Shown: positions 46,576-55,800 of the stretch, in pieces
Layout of the letters: each line of letters begins with the position of its first letter
How positions within the stretch are numbered: the stretch's first letter is position 1
Assembly (NCBI GenBank): GCA_051061015.1
Contig: JBPFEG010000005.1
Location: 124,001-188,000, forward strand
Direction of reading: 5' to 3'
DNA from: Methylomicrobium sp051061015
GTDB taxonomy: Bacteria; Pseudomonadota; Gammaproteobacteria; Methylococcales; Methylomonadaceae
Length of the DNA: 64,000 nucleotides
The notes under the pieces: generated by a model
Databases searched by the model: none
The model's input: only the letters and a program-made list of their open reading frames with translations
What the model was told of the DNA's origin: nothing
Made by a program: the position numbers and the translations under genes

Positions 46576-47494
46576 AGCCTTGTGCCTTTAATAAATGGGT
46601 GGTTCCCGATCGGTTCAGTCGCAGCCCAGGCTCCGACTCGATCATGCCGATTTTATGACAATCGAAAGGCAATGTTGAATTTTTTTCAGGACTGACCGTA
46701 AAACACAGCTCGTAATCGTCTCCCGCCGTCAGCGGCAGTTGCCAGTCGCCGGTGGTTTCGATGTAGGTTTTTACCTCGTTTGACAGCGGCAACGAATCCC
46801 ATTCGAGAGTTGCGCCGACGCCGCTTTGTTCGAGGATATGTCCGAGATCGCCGGCAAGGCCGTCCGAAATATCGATGCAGGCATTCGCGATCCCGCGTAG
46901 TGCCTGCCCTTCGGTGCATCTTGGCTCGGGCTGGTGGAAACGTTGCAAGGCCTTATCGGGCTGGTCGCAGCGATAACTCTGGCAGATTTTCAGGCCGAGC
47001 CCCGCATCGCCGAGATTGCCGGTTACATAGATGAAATCGCCGGGCTTGGCCGTCGATCGTTTCAAGGCTTGACCTTTGGGCACCAGGCCCATCGCCTGTA
47101 CAGTCAGGGTCAAAGGTCCGGAGGTCGTGTCGCCGCCGATCAGGTCGACCGAATAACGCGCAGCCAGATCCAGAAAGCCCTGCGCGAAATCGGTCAGCCA
47201 GGCTTCATCCACTTTCGGCAGGGTCAGCGCCAGCGTGACGGATAACGGCTTGGCGCCCATTGCTGCCAAATCGCTGAGATTGACCGCCAGCAGCTTATGG
47301 CCAAGCCATTTCGGATCGGCGCCCACAAAAAAATGCACATTTTCGACCATCGTGTCGGCAGTGATCGCGAGTTCATACCCCTCGGGAATCGAGAGTATGG
47401 CGCAATCGTCACCGATACTGAGCCGGGTACTCGGATTGCTGATTTTTTGTTGGGTAAAAAAGCGCCGGATCAGGGAGAACTCGGAGAGAGGCAT
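46559..47494 (-). CDS. thiL: thiamine-monophosphate kinase
   Basis: Phosphorylates thiamine monophosphate to the active diphosphate, the ligand of the thiC riboswitch 28 kb away. 311 residues, PurM-like fold; landmarks IGDDCAIL, ADTMVENVHF, DLIGGDTTSGP, and DISDGLAGDLGH. It follows nusB by about 150 bases. Confidence 0.95.
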   Translation of the reverse strand: MPLSEFSLIRRFFTQQKISNPSTRLSIGDDCAILSIPEGYELAITADTMVENVHFFVGADPKWLGHKLLAVNLSDLAAMGAKPLSVTLALTLPKVDEAWLTDFAQGFLDLAARYSVDLIGGDTTSGPLTLTVQAMGLVPKGQALKRSTAKPGDFIYVTGNLGDAGLGLKICQSYRCDQPDKALQRFHQPEPRCTEGQALRGIANACIDISDGLAGDLGHILEQSGVGATLEWDSLPLSNEVKTYIETTGDWQLPLTAGDDYELCFTVSPEKNSTLPFDCHKIGMIESEPGLRLNRSGTTHLLKAQGYEHFS

Positions 47495-47643
47495 GAATTT
47501 AGGTGCAAGGCGAAGAAGGGTCCACGGTACGAGAAGCGAGGATGACAGGCGGGGAGGCGCATCGATTGCAATTGATGCGCTTCTCGGCGGCGGCAGAGAT
47601 TAGGATCGACATCAATCCCTGCCGACAAAAAAAACAGATGCTG

Positions 47644-48102
47644 TTACTCTGCCCCCTGTGCTTTGCTTCCCGCACTCTTTTTGTTTCTGACTTCCGTCGC
47701 GCGTTTTTTCTGAGCGACTTTGTCGAGAATGCCGTTCACGTATTTATGACTGCCGTCGGCACCGAAACACTTGGCCAGATTGATGCCCTCGTTCAAAATC
47801 ACCCGGTAAGGCATGTCCGGACGGTGCTCCAGTTCGTATACGCCGATACGCAAAATCGCCCGTTCGACCGGATCGATTTTGTCGATTGGCCGGTCGATAA
47901 ATTCGGCCAGCAGCTGATCGATCGCATCGAGATTTTTCGGAACGCCGAACAAGAGCTCGTTGAAATAACTTTTCTGCGCATCTTTCAGGCGGCCGTCTTC
48001 GAGAAACTGGCGTTCGATCTCGCCGAGATTGTGTCCGCTCATCTGCCATTGATACAAAGCCTGGACAGCGGCTTGGCGGGCATTGGTGCGGGCCTGACTC
48101 AT
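47644..48102 (-). CDS. nusB: transcription antitermination factor NusB
   Basis: Binds boxA RNA with NusE in rRNA antitermination. 152 residues, all-helical, starting MSQARTNARQAAVQALYQWQ. The ATG at 48102 shares a base with the ribH stop (TGATG), so the genes are coupled; a longer frame reads back into ribH and is rejected. Confidence 0.95.
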   Translation of the reverse strand: MSQARTNARQAAVQALYQWQMSGHNLGEIERQFLEDGRLKDAQKSYFNELLFGVPKNLDAIDQLLAEFIDRPIDKIDPVERAILRIGVYELEHRPDMPYRVILNEGINLAKCFGADGSHKYVNGILDKVAQKKRATEVRNKKSAGSKAQGAE

Positions 48103-48575
48103 CAGCTGTCCAACCGGTTGAACAAACTGACCATCTCGATTGCGGACAAGGCCGCTTCGGCGCCTTTGTTGCCGGCTTTGGTGCCGGCGCGTTCGATCGC
48201 CTGTTCGATCGTATCGACGGTCAATACGCCGAAGCTGACCGGCACATTGTATTGCAGCGAAACCCCGGCGAGCCCTTTCACGCATTCACCTGCGACATAT
48301 TCGAAATGCGGGGTGCCGCCGCGAATCACCGCGCCGATCGCGATAATCGCATGGTATTTTTGCGAAGCGGCGACGCGTTGCGCGACCAAAGGCAATTCAA
48401 ACGCACCAGGCGCTTTGACCAGATGAATGTCCGCTTTATTCGCGCCATGGCGAACCAGAGTATCGATCGCGCCAGCCTCGAGTTGCTCGACGATAAAGCT
48501 GTTGAAACGGGAGGCGATGATGCAAAATTTGCCGCCCTCCGCCGAGAAATTGCCTTCAAACGTGGTAATGCTCAT
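48102..48575 (-). CDS. ribH: 6,7-dimethyl-8-ribityllumazine synthase
   Basis: Condenses dihydroxybutanone phosphate with the ribitylaminopyrimidine to give the lumazine precursor of riboflavin. 157 residues; GAFELP, the catalytic histidine segment IAIGAVIRGGTPHFEYV, and VPVSFGVLT are visible. It is followed by nusB with a one-base overlap. Confidence 0.96.
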   Translation of the reverse strand: MSITTFEGNFSAEGGKFCIIASRFNSFIVEQLEAGAIDTLVRHGANKADIHLVKAPGAFELPLVAQRVAASQKYHAIIAIGAVIRGGTPHFEYVAGECVKGLAGVSLQYNVPVSFGVLTVDTIEQAIERAGTKAGNKGAEAALSAIEMVSLFNRLDS

Positions 48576-48714
48576 AGAAAATCCGCACTGTTAAAGTGAA
48601 ATACGCCGACAGACAGAGGCCGTGCGCGCGTACGCTCATCCGCGAGAATACGCTTGTTTATAATACCCTGCTCGCTCAGGGAGAAATCGTTACGCTACGC
48701 GCGCCGAATCCATC

Positions 48715-49845
48715 CTATACGGTTGGCTCGTCCGTCGAGCCGGTGCCGACATGCTCGGCCACTTCCAGATCAAAGCCTGACAAGCCGACATATTTTTTTT
48801 GCGCACCCAATACTTTCAGCTTGTGTACGCCCAGGTCGGCCAATATCCGCGCACCGGTACCGGTCATCCGCCAGTCCGGCGCATCGAATTCGTCATCCAG
48901 GGTATTGATACCGTTGTCCTGTAATTGATAGCGATGAATCAGCTCGACCAGTGATTTGGTGTCGTCGTTGCGCCGGATCACGACCAGCACCCCGCGGCCC
49001 GCTTCGGCGATTTTTTGCATCGCCGCGCGTATTGAGATGCTGCTCGCATTGCGTTTCGATGAGAACAGATCGTCAAGCAGATTGCGTGCATGTACCCGGA
49101 CCAATATCGGCTCTTCGCCGGATACCTCTCCCATCACCAGCGCCAGATGCAGGTTGTTGTCGTTACGGTCCTGGTACGCATAAAGCCGAAAATCGCCGAA
49201 TTCGGTCGGCAGCGCACACTCGCTGATCCGTTCGAGCGTGTTTTCGTTCTGGATACGGTAATGGATCAGATCGGAGATCGTGCCGATCTTCAGATTATGT
49301 TCGGCTGCAAACCGTTCCAGATCGGGGCGCCGGGCCATTGTACCGTCGTCGTTCAGGATTTCGACGATCACCGCGGCCGGTTCGACGCCGGCCAGGCGGG
49401 CCAGATCGCAGCCGGCTTCAGTATGGCCGGCCCGATTCAGCACGCCGCCCGATTTGGCCATCAACGGGAAGATGTGGCCGGGCTGGATCAGGTCTTCCGG
49501 TTTGGCTTCCGGCATGACTGCGCATTGCACGGTACGCGCCCGGTCCGCGGCCGAGATGCCGGTCGTGACGCCGGTCGCCGCCTCGATCGAGACGGTAAAA
49601 TTGGTCGAATGCGCAGTCTTGTTTTCATTCGTCATCAAAGGCAGACGCAGCTTCTGGCAGCGTTCGCTGGTCAGTGTCAGGCAAATCAGGCCGCGGCCGT
49701 AGCGCGCCATAAAATTGATGTCCTCGGGACGGGTAAACGCAGCCGCCATGACCAGATCGCCTTCGTTTTCGCGGTCTTCGTCGTCCATGATGATGACCAT
49801 CTTGCCCTGGCGTAAATCTTCGATGATTTCTTCGATCGTATTCAT
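48715..49845 (-). CDS. ribB: 3,4-dihydroxy-2-butanone-4-phosphate synthase fused to degenerate GTP cyclohydrolase II domain (RibBX type)
   Basis: 376 residues. RibB domain 1 to about 200 with DDEDRENEGDLVMAA, FTVSIEA, and HTEAGCDLA makes the four-carbon unit of riboflavin. The C-terminal half resembles GTP cyclohydrolase II, but the region normally carrying the three zinc cysteines reads HARNLLDDLFSSKRNASS without them, so it should be inactive. This matches the RibBX type known in proteobacteria; a separate ribA should exist elsewhere. Confidence 0.9.
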   Translation of the reverse strand: MNTIEEIIEDLRQGKMVIIMDDEDRENEGDLVMAAAFTRPEDINFMARYGRGLICLTLTSERCQKLRLPLMTNENKTAHSTNFTVSIEAATGVTTGISAADRARTVQCAVMPEAKPEDLIQPGHIFPLMAKSGGVLNRAGHTEAGCDLARLAGVEPAAVIVEILNDDGTMARRPDLERFAAEHNLKIGTISDLIHYRIQNENTLERISECALPTEFGDFRLYAYQDRNDNNLHLALVMGEVSGEEPILVRVHARNLLDDLFSSKRNASSISIRAAMQKIAEAGRGVLVVIRRNDDTKSLVELIHRYQLQDNGINTLDDEFDAPDWRMTGTGARILADLGVHKLKVLGAQKKYVGLSGFDLEVAEHVGTGSTDEPTV

Positions 49846-49854
49846 AGCTTTATC

Positions 49855-50511
49855 CTATCCGCCTATAAATCCACTGCGTTGCAGGAGGTCGAGAGTGACC
49901 TTTTGTTCAGGTTCGGCTTTTTGACCGAGCATCAGTCGCTCCAGATAGCGGGCCAGCAGGTCGACTTCGAGATTGACCAAGGTCCCGGGCGCAGCAAAAC
50001 CCAGCGTAGTTTCCTTCAGCGTATGCGGCACGATATTCACGCCGAAAACGCTGCCGTCGATTTCATTGACGGTCAGGCTGATTCCGTCAAGGCAGACTGA
50101 CCCCTTCTCGGCAATGTATTTGGCCAGATGATCGGGCGCTTTAAATTTGAAGCGCACCGAGCGCGCATCCGGTTTCTTGTCGACCACGGTCGCGAGGCCG
50201 TCGACATGACCGCTGACGATATGGCCGCCGAGACGGGTCGACGGGGTCAACGCCAGTTCCAGATTGACCGGCGTGCCGACCGTGGCGGTTTTCAGGCTGG
50301 TCCGGGACAAGGTTTCGTTCGACACATCCGCAGAAAATGAATGCGATTCCAGCGCGACCGCGGTCAGACAAACGCCGTTCACCGCGATACTATCGCCGAG
50401 CGCGGCATCTTTCAGCGAAAGTTTGCCGGTGTCGATCGTCAGGCGGCAGTCGCCGGCCTGTTGCTCGATCGCGGTGATTTTTCCGACTGCCAGAATGATG
50501 CCTGTGAACAT
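49855..50511 (-). CDS. ribE: riboflavin synthase alpha chain
   Basis: Dismutates two lumazine molecules to riboflavin. 218 residues made of two lumazine-binding barrel repeats (about 1-97 and 98-195), beginning MFTGII; GDSIAVNGVCLT in the first repeat and KGSVCLDGISLT in the second. Nine bases separate it from ribB. Confidence 0.95.
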   Translation of the reverse strand: MFTGIILAVGKITAIEQQAGDCRLTIDTGKLSLKDAALGDSIAVNGVCLTAVALESHSFSADVSNETLSRTSLKTATVGTPVNLELALTPSTRLGGHIVSGHVDGLATVVDKKPDARSVRFKFKAPDHLAKYIAEKGSVCLDGISLTVNEIDGSVFGVNIVPHTLKETTLGFAAPGTLVNLEVDLLARYLERLMLGQKAEPEQKVTLDLLQRSGFIGG

Positions 50512-50617
50512 GGAATAAGCGAATGTTTATATAAAAACTATTAGGATACGCCGGGACTCTCCACTTTCAAAGTGGGAAGCAGTTTGTCGACTCCGGGGAA
50601 AGGTCGCAACACGCACT

Positions 50618-51706
50618 CTACCGGGTATAAGTCAATTTCAAGTCCGGACCCACTTGCCTGACATCGGCCAGTTTCAATGTTTTCCTGTCTGCCATCGTTT
50701 GAATGTCCGGCAGCATGAACAGGCCGCGGCCCCGGTCCCCCAACACACAGGCTGCCATATAGACAATCCATTCATCGACCAGGTTCTCGGCCAGTAAGGC
50801 GCCGTTCAAAACCGGTCCCGCCTCGACCAACAATTCGTTGATATATTGCCCGGCCAGGAATGCCATCACGGCGTTCAGGTCGATCCGGGCGTTTTTTTCA
50901 GCGAGCCGATGAATTTCAAAACCGGCTTTCTGTAAGTGGGCAATTTTGCTCGGATCGTCGCAGCATGTCAAAATCAGGCTTCTGCCCGGCAATTTACCCA
51001 GCTGCGCGCTGACCGGCATCCGCAGCTGTGAATCCAGCACGATTCTGATCGGTTGCAGAACGTCATCCTCGATGCGTGCAGTCAGCGCCGGATCATCGGC
51101 CAGGACTGTCTCGATGCCGGTCAAAATCGCCGCACTTTGCGCCCGGAGCCGATGCACGTCCAGTCGGGCCGCGCCCGAGGTAATCCATTTGCTTTCGCCG
51201 GACGCGAGCGCGGTCCGTCCGTCCAGACTCATCGCGAGCTTGCTGCGTACGAGAGGGCGGCCCGTGGTCATGCGCTGGATGAAACCCCGATTCAATTGGC
51301 GCGCATCCTCTTCGAGCACGCCGCAAACGGTTTCGATCCCCGCATTCTCCAGCCTTGCGAGGCCATTGCCGGCCACTAAAGGATTCGGATCCCGCATCGC
51401 TGCGACCACCCGGCTGATGCCGGCCTTGATCAGCGCATCGGCGCAGGGTGGCGTTCTGCCGTAATGACTGCACGGTTCGAGTGTCACGTAGGCAGTAGCG
51501 CCTCGGGTGTTTTTCGCGTTCTTGAGCGCCGCAATTTCGGCGTGATCGCCGCCGGTTCTGACGTGCCAGCCTTCACCGATCACGTGATCATCGCGAACCA
51601 GCACGCAACCGACGCGCGGATTCGGATGCGTAGTATAAAGTCCGTGACGGGCCAGAAATAGGGCTCTGGCCATATAATGAAAATCCCGGCTGTTTGGGAA
51701 ATCCAT
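50618..51706 (-). CDS. ribD: riboflavin deaminase-reductase RibD
   Basis: Bifunctional: N-terminal zinc deaminase (about 1-145; H55, E57, C79, C88) and C-terminal reductase (about 146-362) convert the GTP cyclohydrolase product to ribitylaminopyrimidine. Its ATG follows the nrdR stop directly. A 106-base gap to ribE contains a small palindrome, CCACTTTCAAAGTGG. Confidence 0.94.
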   Translation of the reverse strand: MDFPNSRDFHYMARALFLARHGLYTTHPNPRVGCVLVRDDHVIGEGWHVRTGGDHAEIAALKNAKNTRGATAYVTLEPCSHYGRTPPCADALIKAGISRVVAAMRDPNPLVAGNGLARLENAGIETVCGVLEEDARQLNRGFIQRMTTGRPLVRSKLAMSLDGRTALASGESKWITSGAARLDVHRLRAQSAAILTGIETVLADDPALTARIEDDVLQPIRIVLDSQLRMPVSAQLGKLPGRSLILTCCDDPSKIAHLQKAGFEIHRLAEKNARIDLNAVMAFLAGQYINELLVEAGPVLNGALLAENLVDEWIVYMAACVLGDRGRGLFMLPDIQTMADRKTLKLADVRQVGPDLKLTYTR

Positions 51707-52159
51707 CTACTTTTTTTGTAGATGTTTGATCATGTCGGTGAATTCACTGACATCCTGAAAGCTGCGGTATACCGAGGCAAAGCGGACATAAGCGACATGA
51801 TCGAGATGGCTCAACTCGTGCATGACTTTTTCACCGAGTTGCTGGGTGGTGATTTCCCGGTCGCCGGAACTCATTAATTCCTTTTTGATCCGGTTCACCG
51901 CCATTTCGATATCGTCGCCGCTGACCGGCCGTTTCTCTAATGCCTTTAACATGCCGGAACGCAATTTTTTTTCGTCGAACGGCTCACGGCTGCCGTCACG
52001 CTTGACGACGCGCGGCAAAGTCAGCTCGGCCACCTCGAAAGTTGTGAAGCGCTCCTTACAGGCTGTGCATTCACGGCGGCGCCGAACCTGGTCACCTTCA
52101 TTCGTTAATCTGGAATCCAGAACGCGCGTATCCTGGGCTGCGCAAAACGGACATCGCAT
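51707..52159 (-). CDS. nrdR: transcriptional repressor NrdR
   Basis: Represses ribonucleotide reductase genes when dATP is bound. 150 residues: four-cysteine zinc ribbon (C3, C6, C31, C34) and an ATP-cone domain (about 46-136). It is first in the nrdR-ribD-ribE-ribB-ribH-nusB series, the common proteobacterial order. Confidence 0.96.
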   Translation of the reverse strand: MRCPFCAAQDTRVLDSRLTNEGDQVRRRRECTACKERFTTFEVAELTLPRVVKRDGSREPFDEKKLRSGMLKALEKRPVSGDDIEMAVNRIKKELMSSGDREITTQQLGEKVMHELSHLDHVAYVRFASVYRSFQDVSEFTDMIKHLQKK

Positions 52160-52852
52160 AGCTGATCTACTTTATATTGCCGAAACTCGGCGAAGCGTTT
52201 CAAAACCTCTCATTGTATAACACTATCAGGTCATTCGCATTGAATTTTCAATGGTTTGCGTTTCTGGGAACCGATGGCCCGGACGGATTTGCTTTTTGCC
52301 TTATAAAAATTACTGATGCCGCCGGATTTTGCTCGGCGATTTTTCCACAGCTTGTCAATCTGTCCGGCCGGATTGTTGTAATCGCCTGCTCATTGCCACT
52401 TTGTTTGTCCAAGGTTTGGATATTAACAGTAATATTTTTATATCTTATTGATATTAAATTATAAATTTCTAATTATAAATCGCCTGTTTTATTTGAATAG
52501 AACTCTGGTTGAATAGATAGGGGCATCGATTCCATGAAGTTGTTTTCAGCTTGTCAACAGAGTTATCCACAGGTTCTGTGGATAATCGGGATAATTTTTT
52601 GAAATTAAGGTTTTTTAACCTATGCGCGTAAAATGGAAAAATTTTTGATCTGTGATAAACAACAGAAAAACTTGAAATACGTCTTGTTCCAGCAGGACAG
52701 ACTGAGAAAAAGATTCGAATTTTGTGGAAAAGTCAATAAAAACTTTATATAATGTTCGGTTACACCGACTTTTTTGTAATTTTCATAAGAACTTACGCAG
52801 GCGAATTTTTCGCACCGTTTGGACTGTCTTGAGCTAATCAACCCTAGTGACT
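52160..52852. other. AT-rich intergenic region with DnaA boxes; origin-like
   Basis: A perfect inverted pair of consensus DnaA boxes, TTATCCACAG and CTGTGGATAA, spans 52563-52585 with a three-base spacer. One-mismatch boxes lie at 52341-52349 (TTTTCCACA) and 52723-52731 (TGTGGAAAA). A very AT-rich tract at about 52425-52500 could serve as an unwinding element. Gene direction changes here (minus to the left, plus to the right). It could be a replication origin or a DnaA-controlled promoter; dnaA, gyrB, mnmG and rpmH are not adjacent. Confidence 0.5.
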
Positions 52853-55800
52853 ATGGATCAAAACGACTTTACGCTTGGAATTCCCGGCTTTACCTATCCT
52901 GATTTATACGATGCCTTGCGCCTGAACGATTTGCTCGAAACGTTCGATGCCTCGGTAAAGCGCCATGATCCCGAATTGTTCGAAAAATTTGCGGCTTACC
53001 GTCAATGTCAGGGCGAAGGGATGGCTGTCGAGGCGGTATCGGATCTGCTGGTCAAGATGGGGCCTTATGTCGGGCGTTTTGTCGCGAAATTGTTTGGCGT
53101 CGAGGAAGAGCACCAGGCGCAGGCGGCGAAGATTCGGGAGGAATTCGACACCATCTTCGCTTACAAGAACGACGTCGTCGCGAAACTGAACCTGGTCTTC
53201 AAGGATCAGGCAATTGCAGATTGGGATGTGGTCGGCATCAAAAGCCGTTTCGAGTTATTGATCCAGGCGGCTTTTCCGGAAGCGGTTCAGGACAGCGATG
53301 CCGAGCGCCGGGTCGCGCGAGCGGGCGGGCTGATCGGTCAACTGTCTTCGCATTACAAGGCGGTTGCGAAAGGCAAGGAAGGGACTTATCCGAATGCGGA
53401 CAGTGCCGTGGGAAAACTCCGTGCGCAGCTTGCCGCGCACCCCGAAGCCGCGAAGCAGTTCGTCGATATCATGGAAGCTACCGATGCAGCGAGTTTTGTC
53501 GAGGGCCTGATGGATCTGGCCCAGCGCTGGAGTTACATCGCGCAGCAGGATCCCGAGATTTCCGAGCACTGGCTCAGTTTCAAATTTCCCGAAAAACGCG
53601 ATTTCGATAATCTGGTCGGTCATGACATCGTCGATAAGAGTGAGTTTTCGGTCTGGATGGGCGAGTTGGCGCACCGCCGCCGCCGCGACGGTTTCAAGCT
53701 GACCGATCCGCGTTTCAACGAAAGACAGGCCTTGTCCGAAGTCGATCACTGCATCTATTGCCATGATCGCGATACCGACTCCTGTTCTAAAGGCATGCGC
53801 AACAAGAAGACCAACACCTATAAGGTCGACCCGCTCGGCGTGACTACGACCGGTTGCCCGCTCGAAGAGAAGATTTCTGAGATGCATCTGGTCAAGCGCG
53901 GCGGCGACAATATCGGGGCGCTCGCGATCATCATCGTCGATAACCCGATGTGCCCCGGCACCGGTCACCGGATCTGTAACGACTGCATGAAGGGTTGCAT
54001 CTATCAAAAGACCGATCCTGTCAACATTCCGCAGATCGAAACGAATGTGCTGACCGATGTGCTGTTCATGCCGTACGGTTTCGAGATTTATAGTCTGCTC
54101 ACGCGCTGGAATCCGCTGAACGTGAAGCGTCCGGTCATGAAGCCTTATAACGGCAAGAACGCGCTGGTCGTCGGCCTCGGCCCTGCCGGCTATACGATGA
54201 GCCATTACCTCTTGAATGAAGGTTTCGGCGTGGCTGGCATCGACGGCTTGAAACTGGAGCCGTTGCCTGCCGAATTGACCGGTACCGCAGACAGACTGCC
54301 TCAGCCGATCGTAGATTTCCGGGATCTTTATGAGGATCTGGACAAACGCATCCTGGCCGGTTTCGGCGGCGTGGCCGAATACGGCATTACGGTGCGCTGG
54401 GATAAAAACTTCCTGAAAGTGATCTATCTGACCCTGCTGCGCCGGAACACGTTCCGCGCTTATGGTGGCGTGCGCTTTGGCGGCACGATCACGATCGAGG
54501 ATGCCTGGAAGATGGGCTTCGACCATATCTGCATCGCCTCCGGCGCCGGAAAACCCACGATCATCGACTTGAAAAACAACCTGTTGCGCGGTATCCGCAA
54601 GGCGTCTGACTTCCTGATGGCGCTGCAGTTGACCGGCGCGGCGAAATCGTCGTCGCTGGCGAATCTGCAAGTGCGCCTGCCGGCCGGCGTGATCGGCGGT
54701 GGTTTGACCGCGATCGATACCGCGACCGAACTGATGGCGTATTATCCGGTGCAGGTCGAAAAAATGCTCGGCCGCTACGAAACGCTGGCGTCGGTCTACG
54801 GCGAAGAGTCGGTCCGTAAACGCTACGACCAGGAAGAAACGATTATTCTGGACGAGTTTCTGGGTCACGGCCGGGCGATTCGCGCCGAGCGCGAGCGCGC
54901 CGCCGAGGCCGGCGAAAAGCCGAACTTCCAGCCGCTGGTCGAAGGCTGGGGCGGCGTGACATTGTTCTATCGTAAAGGCATGAAAGATGCGCCGGCTTAC
55001 CGGCAAAACCACGAGGAAATCTCCGAAGCGCTCGAAGAAGGCATCGCGCTTGCCGAAGGCATGAGCCCGGTCAGCGCGATTCCGGACGAATACGGCCATT
55101 TGCAAGCGGTCGAGTTCGAAAAACTCGAATTCGAAGACGGCCGCTGGGTCAGCAAGAAGCAGAAGGTAATCGTGCCGCTGCGCAATCTGTATGTCGCGGC
55201 AGGTACTTCGCCGAACACGATCTATCAGAGCGAGTATCCCGATACGTTCGTGATGGACAAATGGTTCTTCCAGCGCTATCAGCCGGAATGGCACGACGGC
55301 AATCTGGAGCTGGTGCCGATGCATGACGAGGCTGCGCCGAAACTCGGCTTGCCGGCTCCGCTGACTTCTTACCAAAAAGACGGCCGATTCATCAGCTTCT
55401 ACGGCGACAACCATCCGGTCTATGCGGGTAACGTCGTGAAAGCGATGGCGAGCGCGAAGAATGGTTATCCGTATATTGCCAAATTGTTCGAACAAGAGCT
55501 GGCAGAGCTCGATCCGTCCTTGCAGACTCAACGGGAAGCGACGTTAAAACAGTTTTTCGCCTCGCTGGACGAGGCGTTTACCGCGACGATCGTCGCAATT
55601 AACCGTCTGACCCCGACAATCATCGAAGTGATCGTGAAGGCGCCATTGGCCGCGAAAAAGTTCGAGCCAGGTCAGTTTTACCGGCTGCAAAACTTCGAAG
55701 CGTATGCGCCGGTCAAGAACGACACCGTACTGGCCGCTGAAGGTTTGGCGTTGACCGGCGCCGAAGTCGATAAAGAAAAAGGCACCATTTCGCTGATTGC

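Noticed and set aside
49846..52159. FMN riboswitch in the riboflavin genes
   Set aside because: No AGGGGCAG-type core was seen before ribD, ribE or ribB, and the genes are packed too tightly for one.
53255..55531. 758-codon open frame antisense to the large flavoprotein
   Set aside because: It mirrors a GC-rich, codon-biased real gene and has no recognisable domain; typical antisense shadow.
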